Below the pieces are notes generated by a model that was not told the DNA's origin, searched no databases, and saw only the letters and a list, made by a program, of their open reading frames with translations. A DNA stretch of 64,000 nucleotides, from contig NZ_CAMYLS010000004.1 in assembly GCF_947259345.1 (NCBI RefSeq), positions 1 to 64,000 of the forward strand, read 5' to 3'. Of the stretch, positions 17,705 to 25,624 are shown one piece after another. Position numbers and translations under genes: made by a program. Numbering within the stretch: position 1 is the stretch's first letter; every line of letters starts with the position of its first letter. Source of the DNA: an uncultured Maricaulis sp. (GTDB taxonomy: Bacteria > Pseudomonadota > Alphaproteobacteria > Caulobacterales > Maricaulaceae).

Positions 17705-18745
17705 GTGAGTGAAGCGCGCAAGAAATTGGCGGTCGTCCTGTTCAATCTCGGCGGGCCCGATGGTCCGGATTCGGTTCGTCCCTTCTTGCGCAATTTGTTT
17801 CGGGATCCGGCGATTATCCAGGCGCCCGGGCTGATCCGGGAAGCCCTGGCACTCTTCATCTCGACCGTTCGCACCAAGGAAGCGCAGGCCAACTACGCCA
17901 AAATGGGCGGCGGATCCCCGCTTCTGCCGGGAACAATTCGCCAAGCCAACGCTCTTGCCGACGTCCTTGCACCACAATGGCCTGATTATGATATTCGTGT
18001 CTGGCCTGCGATGCGCTACTGGCACCCTTTCACCGAGGATGTAGCCAAGGAAGTGAAAGCCTGGCAGCCGGATGAGGCGGTCTTGTTGCCGCTCTATCCG
18101 CAATTTTCGACCACGACGACCGGCTCATCCCTGACCGCCTGGCGCAAGGCTGGCGGGCCAGAGACCCGGGCCTTGTGTTGCTATCCGACCGAGGCTGCAT
18201 TTGTTGACGCGCATGCTGCGTTGATCCGCAAAACCTGGGAGAAGGCGGGTCGTCCTGAAAATATGCGCCTGCTCTTTTCCGCTCATGGTCTGCCGAAAAA
18301 GATCATTGATGCCGGTGATCCCTATCAATGGCAGGTCGAGCAGACCGCAGCTGCGGTGATGCGGCAGCTACCGGACTTTCCCGATCACCAGATTTGTTAT
18401 CAGAGCCGGGTCGGCCCGCTTGAGTGGATTGGTCCGTCGACCGAGGATGCAATTGAAGCGGCGGCCAGGGATGGAAAATCCATTCTGCTTACACCTATCG
18501 CTTTTGTCTCGGAGCATATCGAGACCCTGGTCGAGCTGGATGAGGAATACGCCGAGATTGCGGAGGAATTGGGTGTGAAATCCTATCTCCGGGTTCCTGC
18601 GCTGGGTGATGACCCGATCTTTATCGAGGGTTTGGCCAATATGGTCGGCCAAGCGCTGAACGGTCCGGGCGGACTGCGACCAGAGGCCGGTGAGCGGATT
18701 TGCCCGGCTGACTGTTCGGCTTGCCCGTGCCAGTCTGTCACCTGA
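17705..18745 (+). CDS. hemH: Ferrochelatase with C-terminal Fe-S-type cysteines
   Basis: A 346-residue ferrochelatase inserting Fe2+ into protoporphyrin IX. It starts at GTG with AAGGAGCCGAGG upstream. The family motifs LFNLGGPDGPDSVRPFL, YPQFSTTTTGSS, FSAHGLPKKI and SRVGPLEWIGPSTED are present. The C-terminus ICPADCSACPC gives cysteines 333, 337, 340 and 342, and Cys158/159 lie in RALCCYPTE. This pattern matches the [2Fe-2S] ferrochelatases known from Caulobacter. It follows hemE by 25 bases, so they are probably one operon. Confidence 0.96.
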   Translation: MSEARKKLAVVLFNLGGPDGPDSVRPFLRNLFRDPAIIQAPGLIREALALFISTVRTKEAQANYAKMGGGSPLLPGTIRQANALADVLAPQWPDYDIRVWPAMRYWHPFTEDVAKEVKAWQPDEAVLLPLYPQFSTTTTGSSLTAWRKAGGPETRALCCYPTEAAFVDAHAALIRKTWEKAGRPENMRLLFSAHGLPKKIIDAGDPYQWQVEQTAAAVMRQLPDFPDHQICYQSRVGPLEWIGPSTEDAIEAAARDGKSILLTPIAFVSEHIETLVELDEEYAEIAEELGVKSYLRVPALGDDPIFIEGLANMVGQALNGPGGLRPEAGERICPADCSACPCQSVT

Positions 18746-18777
18746 TCTGAACACTCTGGGCCGGGACCTCATTCGCC

Positions 18778-19233
18778 ATGTTGATTGCCGCTTATGACTG
18801 GTTGCGGGCTTTCCATATTCTTGCCGTGATCGCGTGGATGGCGGGTCTGCTCTATCTGCCACGGCTTTACGTCTATCATTGCGAAGCTACGCCGGGCGGC
18901 GAGCTGGACGAGACACTCAAACTGCAGGAACGGCGTCTCCTTAAACTCATCATGAATCCTGCCATGATCGTGGCCTGGCTGTTTGGTCTGGCCCTGGTGT
19001 GGGCCAATGTTGAACGGGCCGGCGGATGGTCGATCTTTCTGGGTTGGGCCTGGTTGGCGAAATTGCTTCTGGTGTCTGCCATGACCGGTCTGCATCATGT
19101 ATTTGCCGTCCGTTTCAAACGCTTCGACGCCGGCACCAATGACTGGCCACACAAGCGCTATCGCATCCTGAATGAAATTCCCTTTATCCTCGCGATTGCC
19201 ATCGTGCTGATTGCCGTGGTGGCGCTGGCCTGA
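18778..19233 (+). CDS. hemJ: HemJ-type protoporphyrinogen IX oxidase
   Basis: A 151-residue membrane protein with about four helices. It begins YDWLRAFHILAVIAWMAGLLYLPRL; the histidine in FHILAVIAW is the conserved heme ligand. HHVFAVRFKRFD and RILNEIPFILAIAIVLIAVV follow, as in UPF0093/HemJ. It oxidises protoporphyrinogen IX, the step just before ferrochelatase. It lies 32 bases after hemH in what looks like a hemE-hemH-hemJ operon. Confidence 0.9.
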   Translation: MLIAAYDWLRAFHILAVIAWMAGLLYLPRLYVYHCEATPGGELDETLKLQERRLLKLIMNPAMIVAWLFGLALVWANVERAGGWSIFLGWAWLAKLLLVSAMTGLHHVFAVRFKRFDAGTNDWPHKRYRILNEIPFILAIAIVLIAVVALA

Positions 19234-19470
19234 CCAATTGACAGGTCGCGTGGAGGATCAAGCAGCGCTTGACGATCCTGACCCTGCATGGCAAGGGTTT
19301 CTCGACTCCTTTTTCAGGATCCCTCCTTCGTGACGTGAGACGCGTGAACCACAGCGCGCCCGTCTGCTCCTCAATTCTCGGGTTACCTCCGCTCTGGCGG
19401 CACCCGGTTTGCCTGATCGCGCAAGGTTCGTTTTGGACCCGGTGCTTCTGTTTGAGCTGATAGTAAAACC
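19234..19470 (+). promoter_or_regulatory. rho leader region
   Basis: A 237-base gap between hemJ and rho. It contains GATCCTGA and TCAGGATC (an 8-base dyad around 19276-19321) and long pyrimidine-rich runs. Long, C-rich leaders upstream of rho are known to mediate Rho autoregulation in other bacteria. Here that is only suggested by length and composition; no small gene is evident. Confidence 0.35.
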
Positions 19471-20781
19471 ATGACCGACGAAACCACTGTACCTGTGCCT
19501 GCCCTGCTTGAAGGTGTGGAGCGGATGACGCTTCAGGGCCTGAAGGAAAAGAAGCCGACCGAGCTGTTGGAATTCGCCGAGGCGCTCGAGATCGAGAACG
19601 CATCCTCGCTGCGCAAGCAAGGCATGATGTTCGCCATTCTCAAGGCCCTGGCCGAACGGGATGTCGAGATCCATGGCGGCGGAGTCCTGGAAGTTTTGCA
19701 GGACGGATTCGGTTTCTTGCGCTCGCCTGAATCCAATTATCTGGCCGGTCCGGATGACATCTATGTCTCGCCGACCCAGATCCGGAAATTCGGCCTGCGT
19801 ACAGGCGATACCGTCGAGGGCGAAATCCGGAGCCCGCGTGATGGCGAGCGCTATTTTGCGCTGCTGAAGGTCTCGACGATCAATTTCCAGGATCCGGAAT
19901 CAGCGCGTCACAAGGTTCATTTCGACAATCTGACACCGCTCTACCCCGAAACGCGCTTCAATATCGAGCTGGCTGACCCGACGGTGAAGGATCGCTCCGG
20001 CCGGGTGATCGATATCGTGGCACCGCTCGGCAAGGGCCAGCGCGGCCTGATCGTGGCGCCGCCGAGGACCGGTAAAACCGTTCTTCTGCAAAACATCGCG
20101 CATGCCATCGAGAGCAATCATCCCGATTGTTATCTCATGGTTCTGCTGATCGATGAGCGCCCCGAGGAAGTGACCGATATGCAGCGGACCGTAAAGGGTG
20201 AGGTGATCTCCTCAACCTTTGACGAGCCGGCAACACGGCATGTCCAGGTCTCCGAGATGGTGATCGAAAAAGCCAAACGTCTCGTTGAGCATGGCCGTGA
20301 TGTCGTGATCCTTCTGGACTCGATTACGCGTCTGGGTCGCGCCTACAACACGGTTGTACCGTCCTCGGGCAAGGTTCTGACCGGTGGTGTGGATGCCAAT
20401 GCCCTGCAACGCCCGAAACGCTTTTTCGGCGCTGCGCGGAATATCGAGCATGGCGGTTCACTGACCATTATCGCGACGGCGCTGATCGATACCGGTTCGC
20501 GCATGGACGAAGTCATCTTCGAGGAATTCAAGGGTACGGGTAACTCGGAAGTCGTTCTGGACCGGAAGGTCGCCGACAAGCGCGTCTTCCCGGCGATCGA
20601 CATTCTCAAATCCGGGACGCGGAAAGAAGAGCTTCTGGTCGACAAGGGTCAGTTGCAGAAAATGTATGTCCTGCGCCGCATCCTCAATCCCATGGGTGCC
20701 CAGGACGCGATCGAGTTCCTGCTCGACAAGCTGCGTCAGACCAAGACGAATGACGAGTTCTTCGACTCGATGAACACGTAA
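19471..20781 (+). CDS. rho: Transcription termination factor Rho
   Basis: A 436-residue hexameric RNA helicase. The N-terminal RNA-binding half contains [20 protein letters not shown] and [16 protein letters not shown]. The ATPase half has Walker [21 protein letters not shown], the Q-loop [13 protein letters not shown], and the secondary site [19 protein letters not shown]. The C-terminus [15 protein letters not shown] is conserved. The length is close to the 419-residue E. coli protein. Confidence 0.98.
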   Translation: MTDETTVPVPALLEGVERMTLQGLKEKKPTELLEFAEALEIENASSLRKQGMMFAILKALAERDVEIHGGGVLEVLQDGFGFLRSPESNYLAGPDDIYVSPTQIRKFGLRTGDTVEGEIRSPRDGERYFALLKVSTINFQDPESARHKVHFDNLTPLYPETRFNIELADPTVKDRSGRVIDIVAPLGKGQRGLIVAPPRTGKTVLLQNIAHAIESNHPDCYLMVLLIDERPEEVTDMQRTVKGEVISSTFDEPATRHVQVSEMVIEKAKRLVEHGRDVVILLDSITRLGRAYNTVVPSSGKVLTGGVDANALQRPKRFFGAARNIEHGGSLTIIATALIDTGSRMDEVIFEEFKGTGNSEVVLDRKVADKRVFPAIDILKSGTRKEELLVDKGQLQKMYVLRRILNPMGAQDAIEFLLDKLRQTKTNDEFFDSMNT

Positions 20782-20796
20782 CAGAGACGATTGCGT

Positions 20797-21771
20797 TCAG
20801 GGGGCCAGGATACTGGCCCCCGTCGTCTTTCTCGCTTCCAGATCTTCATGGGCCTGTACGGCATCGGCCAGCGCATAGCGTTGATTGATCCGGATCGACA
20901 GGGCGCCGCGGGCGACCGCATCAAAGACATCTGCCGTATTGGTGGCGAGCGCGTCATCGCTGGCAACATAGTGAGCGAGCGACGGTCGCGTGACGTAGAC
21001 CGAGCCTTTCTGCGTCAGGATGCCAAGTTCGACGCCTGTCACGGCGCCTGACGCGTTGCCGAAACTGGCAAGCAGACCTCGCGGCCGCAAACAATCGAGC
21101 GAGATCGCGAATGTATCCCGCCCAACTCCGTCATAGACGACCGGAACGCCCTCTCCGCCTGTCAATTCTCGTACCCGGGCGACCACATCCTCCTGCGAAG
21201 AATTGATCATGTGAGCAGCGCCCATCGACAAGGCCAGCTGGCATTTCTCGGCCGTACTGGCCGTCCCGATCAGCGTTACACCCAGATCGCGGGCCCATTG
21301 GCACATCAACAAGCCCACCCCACCTGCCGCGGCATGATAGAGGACGGTGTCGCCGGCTTTGACCGGAAAGGTCTCCTTCAGAAGATACCGCGCTGTCATG
21401 CCTTTCAGCATGATCGCCGCCGCTTCTTCCATGGATACCGCGTCCGGGATGTTCGCCAGTCGGCCGGAAGCGACCGTGTTGTACTCGGCATAAGCGCCGA
21501 TAGGTCCATTGCCATAGGCAACCCGGTCGCCAAGCGCGAATTGGGTCACGCCATCGCCTACCGCATCGACATGCCCGGCGGCTTCGAGACCAATTCCGCT
21601 TGGCAAGGAGACTGGATAGAGGCCGGAGCGGTGATAGGTGTCGATGTAGTTCACGCCAATGGCCTCATGCCGGACTCGAACCTGGCCGGGGCCGGGGGCC
21701 GTGACCTCGACAGGTTCGAGCTTCATGACAGAAGGACCACCGGTCTGGTGAATTCGGATCGCCTGGCTCAT
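20797..21771 (-). CDS. NADPH:quinone reductase, zinc-free MDR family
   Basis: A 324-residue medium-chain dehydrogenase of the QorA type. It has IGVNYIDTYHRSGLYPVSLP near the N-terminus, the NADPH-binding AAAGGVGLLMCQWARDLG, and the C-terminal ISLDCLRPRGLLASFGNASG. Zinc-ligand cysteines are absent, as in quinone oxidoreductases (ubiquinone or quinone reduction to semiquinone). It follows the glycerophosphodiesterase gene by 58 bases on the same strand. Confidence 0.92.
   Translation of the reverse strand: MSQAIRIHQTGGPSVMKLEPVEVTAPGPGQVRVRHEAIGVNYIDTYHRSGLYPVSLPSGIGLEAAGHVDAVGDGVTQFALGDRVAYGNGPIGAYAEYNTVASGRLANIPDAVSMEEAAAIMLKGMTARYLLKETFPVKAGDTVLYHAAAGGVGLLMCQWARDLGVTLIGTASTAEKCQLALSMGAAHMINSSQEDVVARVRELTGGEGVPVVYDGVGRDTFAISLDCLRPRGLLASFGNASGAVTGVELGILTQKGSVYVTRPSLAHYVASDDALATNTADVFDAVARGALSIRINQRYALADAVQAHEDLEARKTTGASILAP
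20800..20821 (+). terminator. Intrinsic terminator after rho
   Basis: GGGGGCCAG (20800-20808) and CTGGCCCCC (20813-20821) form a perfect 9-bp stem closed by a GATA loop, 18 bases after the rho stop. It is followed by GTCGTCTTTCTC. The hairpin lies inside the last codons of the convergent quinone reductase gene. The T run is imperfect. Confidence 0.6.
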
Positions 21772-21829
21772 CGGTTCTGCCTCATCTCATTGGTTTCGGA
21801 AGAATAATGAGAGTCATCCGGTGCTCTGA

Positions 21830-22699
21830 CTAGGCTCGACATTGCGCGATGCGAGCTTGCAGAGCGTCTCGCCCACCCAGAGAGGCGACGGCTGCGTCGA
21901 CATTATCGATGGACAAGAGCTCAATTCCTGCCTCGATCGCTTCCAGATAAGGTGTTGCGCTTCCGTCTTCGCGGCGGAACAGCCCGACGGATGTTTCAAG
22001 ACCTCGGCTCGCCAGGACGGCGTCGCGAGGTGCGTCCAGGGCGCCGGTGCCGAGCCAGAAATAGCTTGCTTCGAGATTCACGCCGGCTGCGCGCAGCGCG
22101 ACCAGCTCGTCCGGTACGGACAGGAGCAGACCGGCATCAAGCGCATGGATAGCGGCGGCATCGTCGACGGTATAGGCAATGATGGCGACGTGGTCGCGGG
22201 CGTCATTGGCGTCGATCAGGGCGACAATCTCGGACGGCGTAACGGATTTGAGATCGAGATTGAGAACGAGGCCGGTCTCGCGGGCGAGCGTGAACACGGC
22301 TTCCAGGCGCGGGATGCTCTGGTCGGTGAGCTCGCCATTGCTGTCGAGGAGGCGCAGGTTCGAGAGGTCCGACCAGCTCCGACCCTCTACTCGACCCTCG
22401 CCGGTCGTTGTGCGCTCGAGCGTGTCATCATGCAGCAGGTAGTAGACGCCGTCATTGGAGCGGCGGACATCTATTTCGGCATAGAGGACACCATTGTCGA
22501 CAAGGCGGTGCAGGCTGGACAGGGCGTTTTCGGGATAGCCCGGTGCCGGCCCTCCGCGGTGTGCGGCGAGCATGGCAAATCCGTTTTCTCGGAAACATGT
22601 CAGCGACGCTGCCTGGTCTGAAAGGCGGGGCTCCGCTGACGGTGCAGGCTGGCTACACGCGCCGAGCAATAGAAGAAGGGCAGGCAAGGTTCTGAGCAT
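21830..22699 (-). CDS. Glycerophosphodiester phosphodiesterase lipoprotein
   Basis: A 289-residue GDPD-family enzyme hydrolysing glycerophosphodiesters to glycerol-3-phosphate and an alcohol. The N-terminus LLLLLGACSQP is a lipoprotein signal (Cys15). Catalytic residues are seen in AAHRGG, GYPENALSSL, YAEIDVRRS and LLHDDTLERTT (His-Arg, Glu, Asp and His). It probably sits in the periplasm anchored to a membrane. It is divergent from the GST gene, with a 146-base gap. Confidence 0.92.
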   Translation of the reverse strand: MLRTLPALLLLLGACSQPAPSAEPRLSDQAASLTCFRENGFAMLAAHRGGPAPGYPENALSSLHRLVDNGVLYAEIDVRRSNDGVYYLLHDDTLERTTTGEGRVEGRSWSDLSNLRLLDSNGELTDQSIPRLEAVFTLARETGLVLNLDLKSVTPSEIVALIDANDARDHVAIIAYTVDDAAAIHALDAGLLLSVPDELVALRAAGVNLEASYFWLGTGALDAPRDAVLASRGLETSVGLFRREDGSATPYLEAIEAGIELLSIDNVDAAVASLGGRDALQARIAQCRA

Positions 22700-22810
22700 G
22701 ACAAGGTCCAGGTCGGGATTGGCTTTGGTCGCGTTTGTATGGATGGGATGCGACTATTCTTGTTGGTCGCCGGTCTCCTGACGGGCTTCAATGGGAATTC
22801 AATCAGAAGA

Positions 22811-22830
22811 ATGACCGATGTGTCGGTCAT
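22811..22830. promoter_or_regulatory. Perfect dyad upstream of GST gene
   Basis: ATGACCGA (22811-22818) and TCGGTCAT (22823-22830) form a perfect 8+8 inverted repeat with a TGTG spacer. It ends 15 bases before the GST start at 22846, overlapping the expected transcript start or leader. The size and symmetry fit an operator for a dimeric repressor (TetR/MarR-like), but no adjacent cognate regulator of that type is seen. Confidence 0.55.
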
Positions 22831-22845
22831 CGGGGAGATAACATC

Positions 22846-23478
22846 ATGGTCGAGACTTCACCACTTCGCCTCTATCACGCGCCGCGGACCCGCTCGGTGC
22901 GTGTCCGCTGGCTGCTCGAGGAAATGGGACTGCCCTACTCGCTCGAAACCGTCGCCTTCGCCAAGCGACCGGCGGGGGATGAGAATTATGCGCAAATCCA
23001 TCCGCTCCGGAAAGTCCCGGCGCTCGAGGACAAGGGGCGGGTCATGTTCGAATCCGTCGCCATCCTGCAATACATTATGGGGCGCTATGGTCCGACGGAG
23101 CTGGATGTCAGACCGGACGAGACGGATTACGACCTCTTTTTGCAATGGCTGCATTTTGGTGAGAGCGGCATGATCATGCCCGTTTCGCTCTTGCTGGCCC
23201 ACACCATGCTGTTGCCGGAAAAGGTGCGTAATCCGGGCATCGCGGCGTCAGCGCGGGCCGATACGACAAAAGCCCTGACCATGCTGGCCGAGCATGGATT
23301 GAAGGATCGGCAATATCTGGCCGGGGACCGCTTCACCGCCGCGGACATCTCGGTCGGGTACATGCTTTTCCTGTTGAAGCTTATCAAGCAGTTCGATGAG
23401 TCGCCGGACGCAGTGAAGGCGTATTTCGAGCGGATTACGGCGCGGCCCAGCTGGGCGATCGCCAGCGCGACAGACTGA
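22846..23478 (+). CDS. Glutathione S-transferase family protein
   Basis: A 210-residue cytosolic GST. The thioredoxin-like N-terminal domain begins LRLYHAPRTRSVRVRWLLEE and has the cis-proline region IHPLRKVPALEDKG and FESVAILQYIM. The alpha-helical C-terminal domain contains LAGDRFTAADISVGYML. The start at 22846 follows a GGGGAGA ribosome binding site; a longer frame from 22735 would run through the operator-like dyad and lacks family similarity. Substrate unknown. Confidence 0.9.
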   Translation: MVETSPLRLYHAPRTRSVRVRWLLEEMGLPYSLETVAFAKRPAGDENYAQIHPLRKVPALEDKGRVMFESVAILQYIMGRYGPTELDVRPDETDYDLFLQWLHFGESGMIMPVSLLLAHTMLLPEKVRNPGIAASARADTTKALTMLAEHGLKDRQYLAGDRFTAADISVGYMLFLLKLIKQFDESPDAVKAYFERITARPSWAIASATD

Positions 23479-23501
23479 GTGATGTCTCTGCGGGGAAAAA
23501 A

Positions 23502-23548
23502 GAGCGGTTCATGGATCGGTTGAAAGGGGGCCTGTCCATGAACCGCTC
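23502..23548 (-). terminator. Strong intrinsic terminator, minus strand
   Basis: GAGCGGTTCATGGA (23502-23515) and TCCATGAACCGCTC (23535-23548) form a perfect 14-bp stem with a 19-base loop. Read on the minus strand the hairpin is followed directly by six T residues (plus-strand A run at 23495-23500). It should end transcripts coming from the LytTR gene, whose stop is 139 bases upstream, and may also stop readthrough from the convergent GST gene. Confidence 0.75.
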
Positions 23549-23686
23549 GCATTCCGACCGGGCTTCGCACTGATCGGAGCGGCATCCAACGGACCCCGTT
23601 CGCCTTGATTAGTCGGGTCGGTCTGTTCGCGGAAGCTCGTACCTTGCAAGATGTGATGAGTGAGGTGGTTGCGGTGACGAATACCG

Positions 23687-24538
23687 TCAGCCGAGCGCGC
23701 GCTGGTCCAATTGCTCCCGCACCTCGGCGCGATAGCGGTCTGATACGGGCAATTGCACGCCATTTGTCAGCTCGACGATCCGGTAGCTCTCGCCGCGTGA
23801 ACGGGCCACGCTGATACGGGTCGGGTTGACGAGGTGCGAACGGTGGATCCGGACAAAGCCCGCGTCTGACAGGGCGTCCACGAGTTGGGCCATGGTCGTT
23901 CTGTGCAGGACATCTCTGTCAGCCAGGTGCAGGGCTATGTAATTGCCCTGGGCTGTTGCGCCGAGGATGTCGCGAACGGGCACGTATTCGACACGGCCGC
24001 TTGATTTGACCGCCAGCGTGCCGAAATCGGGTCTGCGAAATTCACGAGGATCGATGACAGGTCGCATTTGACGGCCGAAGAGGAAGGCCAGGACGAAAAA
24101 GACGACATCCCAGAGGAAGGCCTGCATGCCCAAATCGGCGAGTGTCTGGAAGGGCGTGCGTTCCGTGCCGACGGAGAAGGCAATCGCGGCATAGACGGCC
24201 ACGCCGCCCATGCCGAGAAAGCCGGCGATGGCGGCGGATTTGGCGGTTTCCGCGAAATCTGAGTTGGCGTGGCGGGCGCCAATCTTGAAGACAATGGGAA
24301 ACAGGAAGAGCCAGGGAAGCATGCCCCGCGTCCACCCGAGTATGTAGGCGTGGTAGGCACCTGCAGACTCTGCTCGAACGGCATCGATCCAGTTGGCCGT
24401 GGCAAAAAGCCATACCGCACTGACCCAGACGAGCGTCGTGATAACCAGGAAGGGTGAGCGAAGCGGAAAGCCGGTAAGGCGGACTTCGCGGAGATCGTCA
24501 ACGAGGGCCAAGGGTTCTGTCCGGTTGAAGGCGGGCAC
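23687..24538 (-). CDS. Membrane-anchored LytTR-domain transcription regulator
   Basis: A 283-residue protein with a GTG start. The first 160 residues have four hydrophobic helices, including LVITTLVWVSAVWLFATA and MLPWLFLFPIVF. The C-terminal 100 residues are a LytTR DNA-binding domain: YVPVRDILGATAQGNYIALHLADR, then VRIHRSHLVNPTRI and ELTNGVQLPVSDRYRAEV. Such proteins act without a receiver domain, presumably sensing at the membrane. Target genes unknown; the next upstream gene on the same strand is a dienelactone hydrolase 86 bases away. Confidence 0.88.
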   Translation of the reverse strand: MPAFNRTEPLALVDDLREVRLTGFPLRSPFLVITTLVWVSAVWLFATANWIDAVRAESAGAYHAYILGWTRGMLPWLFLFPIVFKIGARHANSDFAETAKSAAIAGFLGMGGVAVYAAIAFSVGTERTPFQTLADLGMQAFLWDVVFFVLAFLFGRQMRPVIDPREFRRPDFGTLAVKSSGRVEYVPVRDILGATAQGNYIALHLADRDVLHRTTMAQLVDALSDAGFVRIHRSHLVNPTRISVARSRGESYRIVELTNGVQLPVSDRYRAEVREQLDQRALG

Positions 24539-24624
24539 CCTTAGTGCCGTATTCGGCCAGCGCAGGGCAAGTGTCTTTACGCTAACAATTGCGAGAGGCT
24601 GGCCGGCCTCTTGTCGTTTCCCAC

Positions 24625-25323
24625 TCAGCTCAAGGCGTCATGCAGGAAGCGAATGGTGAGCCCATTGGCGCGACCGGCGCTGGTCGCGCTGTAGTGAAGT
24701 CCGTCCGGGCGGGCAAAAGCGTGATCTTCGTCCGGATAATCCTCGAGTCGTATGGTTGGGTGGGGGTCGAAGGCTCTGTGGATTTCGGCCTGGGCCTCGG
24801 CCGGAACAAATTGGTCCTTGCCGGCGATATGCAGAAGTAGCGGGCGATCCAGATCCTTCGCCTCGTCTAGCCGGGCTTCGATTCCGACGCCGTAATAGCC
24901 GACGGTCGCCTCACTATCTGTACGGCAGGCGGTCAGGTAGGCGAGCAGGCCGCCGAGGCAATACCCCATCGCGCCTGCCTTGCCGGTGCAGGCCGTGTCC
25001 GCACGCAGGGTGGCGAGAGCGTCAGCGATATCGCGCATCCCGGCTTCGACATCGAATTGCTGGAAAAGCTGAAACGCGCGTTGCAGCTCCGGTTCAACGT
25101 GATCATCGAGCTCGATCCCGGGTTCGATTCTCCAGAACAGGTCCGGACAGAGCGCCACGAAACCGGCCTCGGCCAGGCCGTCGCAGATCTGGCGCATATT
25201 GGCATTGACCCCGAATATCTCCTGTAACACCAGCACGCCGGGTCCGCTCCCGGAGGCGGGCAGCGCGCGATACGCGGAAAATTCTCCATCCCGTCCCTTG
25301 ATGTGGATATATTGACCTGCCAT
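24625..25323 (-). CDS. Dienelactone hydrolase family protein
   Basis: A 232-residue alpha/beta hydrolase. The family features are GVLVLQEIFGVNANMRQICDGLA (oxyanion/Glu region), the nucleophile motif GYCLGG with a cysteine as in classical dienelactone hydrolase, and YPDEDHAFARP carrying the catalytic histidine; the acid lies near KDQFVPAE. It is divergent from the small DUF6489-like gene, 48 bases apart. Natural substrate unknown. Confidence 0.9.
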   Translation of the reverse strand: MAGQYIHIKGRDGEFSAYRALPASGSGPGVLVLQEIFGVNANMRQICDGLAEAGFVALCPDLFWRIEPGIELDDHVEPELQRAFQLFQQFDVEAGMRDIADALATLRADTACTGKAGAMGYCLGGLLAYLTACRTDSEATVGYYGVGIEARLDEAKDLDRPLLLHIAGKDQFVPAEAQAEIHRAFDPHPTIRLEDYPDEDHAFARPDGLHYSATSAGRANGLTIRFLHDALS

Positions 25324-25371
25324 GGGGGCCTCCTGTTGAGTGCTCTTGCAGCCAGTTCAAGCGAGGCCGGT

Positions 25372-25620
25372 ATGAAGGTCAAGATCGACATTGAATGCAG
25401 CCCCGAGGAAGCGCGCAGCTTCCTGGGCCTGCCGGACGTCACCCGCATCAATGAAGCCATGGTTGATGAGGTGGTGCGCCGGACGGAAGCCAATCTGGAG
25501 TCCATGGAGCCGGAAGCGCTGATGCGGCAATGGTCGACCGTCGGTGGAGAAATGACCAATCAATTCATGGACATGATGCGTCAGGCTGGTGGCGTCCCGA
25601 AATCGGGAAAGGGCAGTTAG
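25372..25620 (+). CDS. Small DUF6489-like protein
   Basis: An 82-residue acidic protein, MKVKIDIECSPEEARSFLGL..., with an amphipathic helical tail ending NQFMDMMRQAGGVPKSG. Similar short proteins precede mnmE in Caulobacterales and related groups and are annotated as DUF6489. The start at 25372 follows GCGAGGCCGG. No enzymatic motif is visible. The stop is 4 bases before the proposed mnmE TTG start, suggesting coupled translation. Confidence 0.75.
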   Translation: MKVKIDIECSPEEARSFLGLPDVTRINEAMVDEVVRRTEANLESMEPEALMRQWSTVGGEMTNQFMDMMRQAGGVPKSGKGS

Positions 25621-25624
25621 TCCA

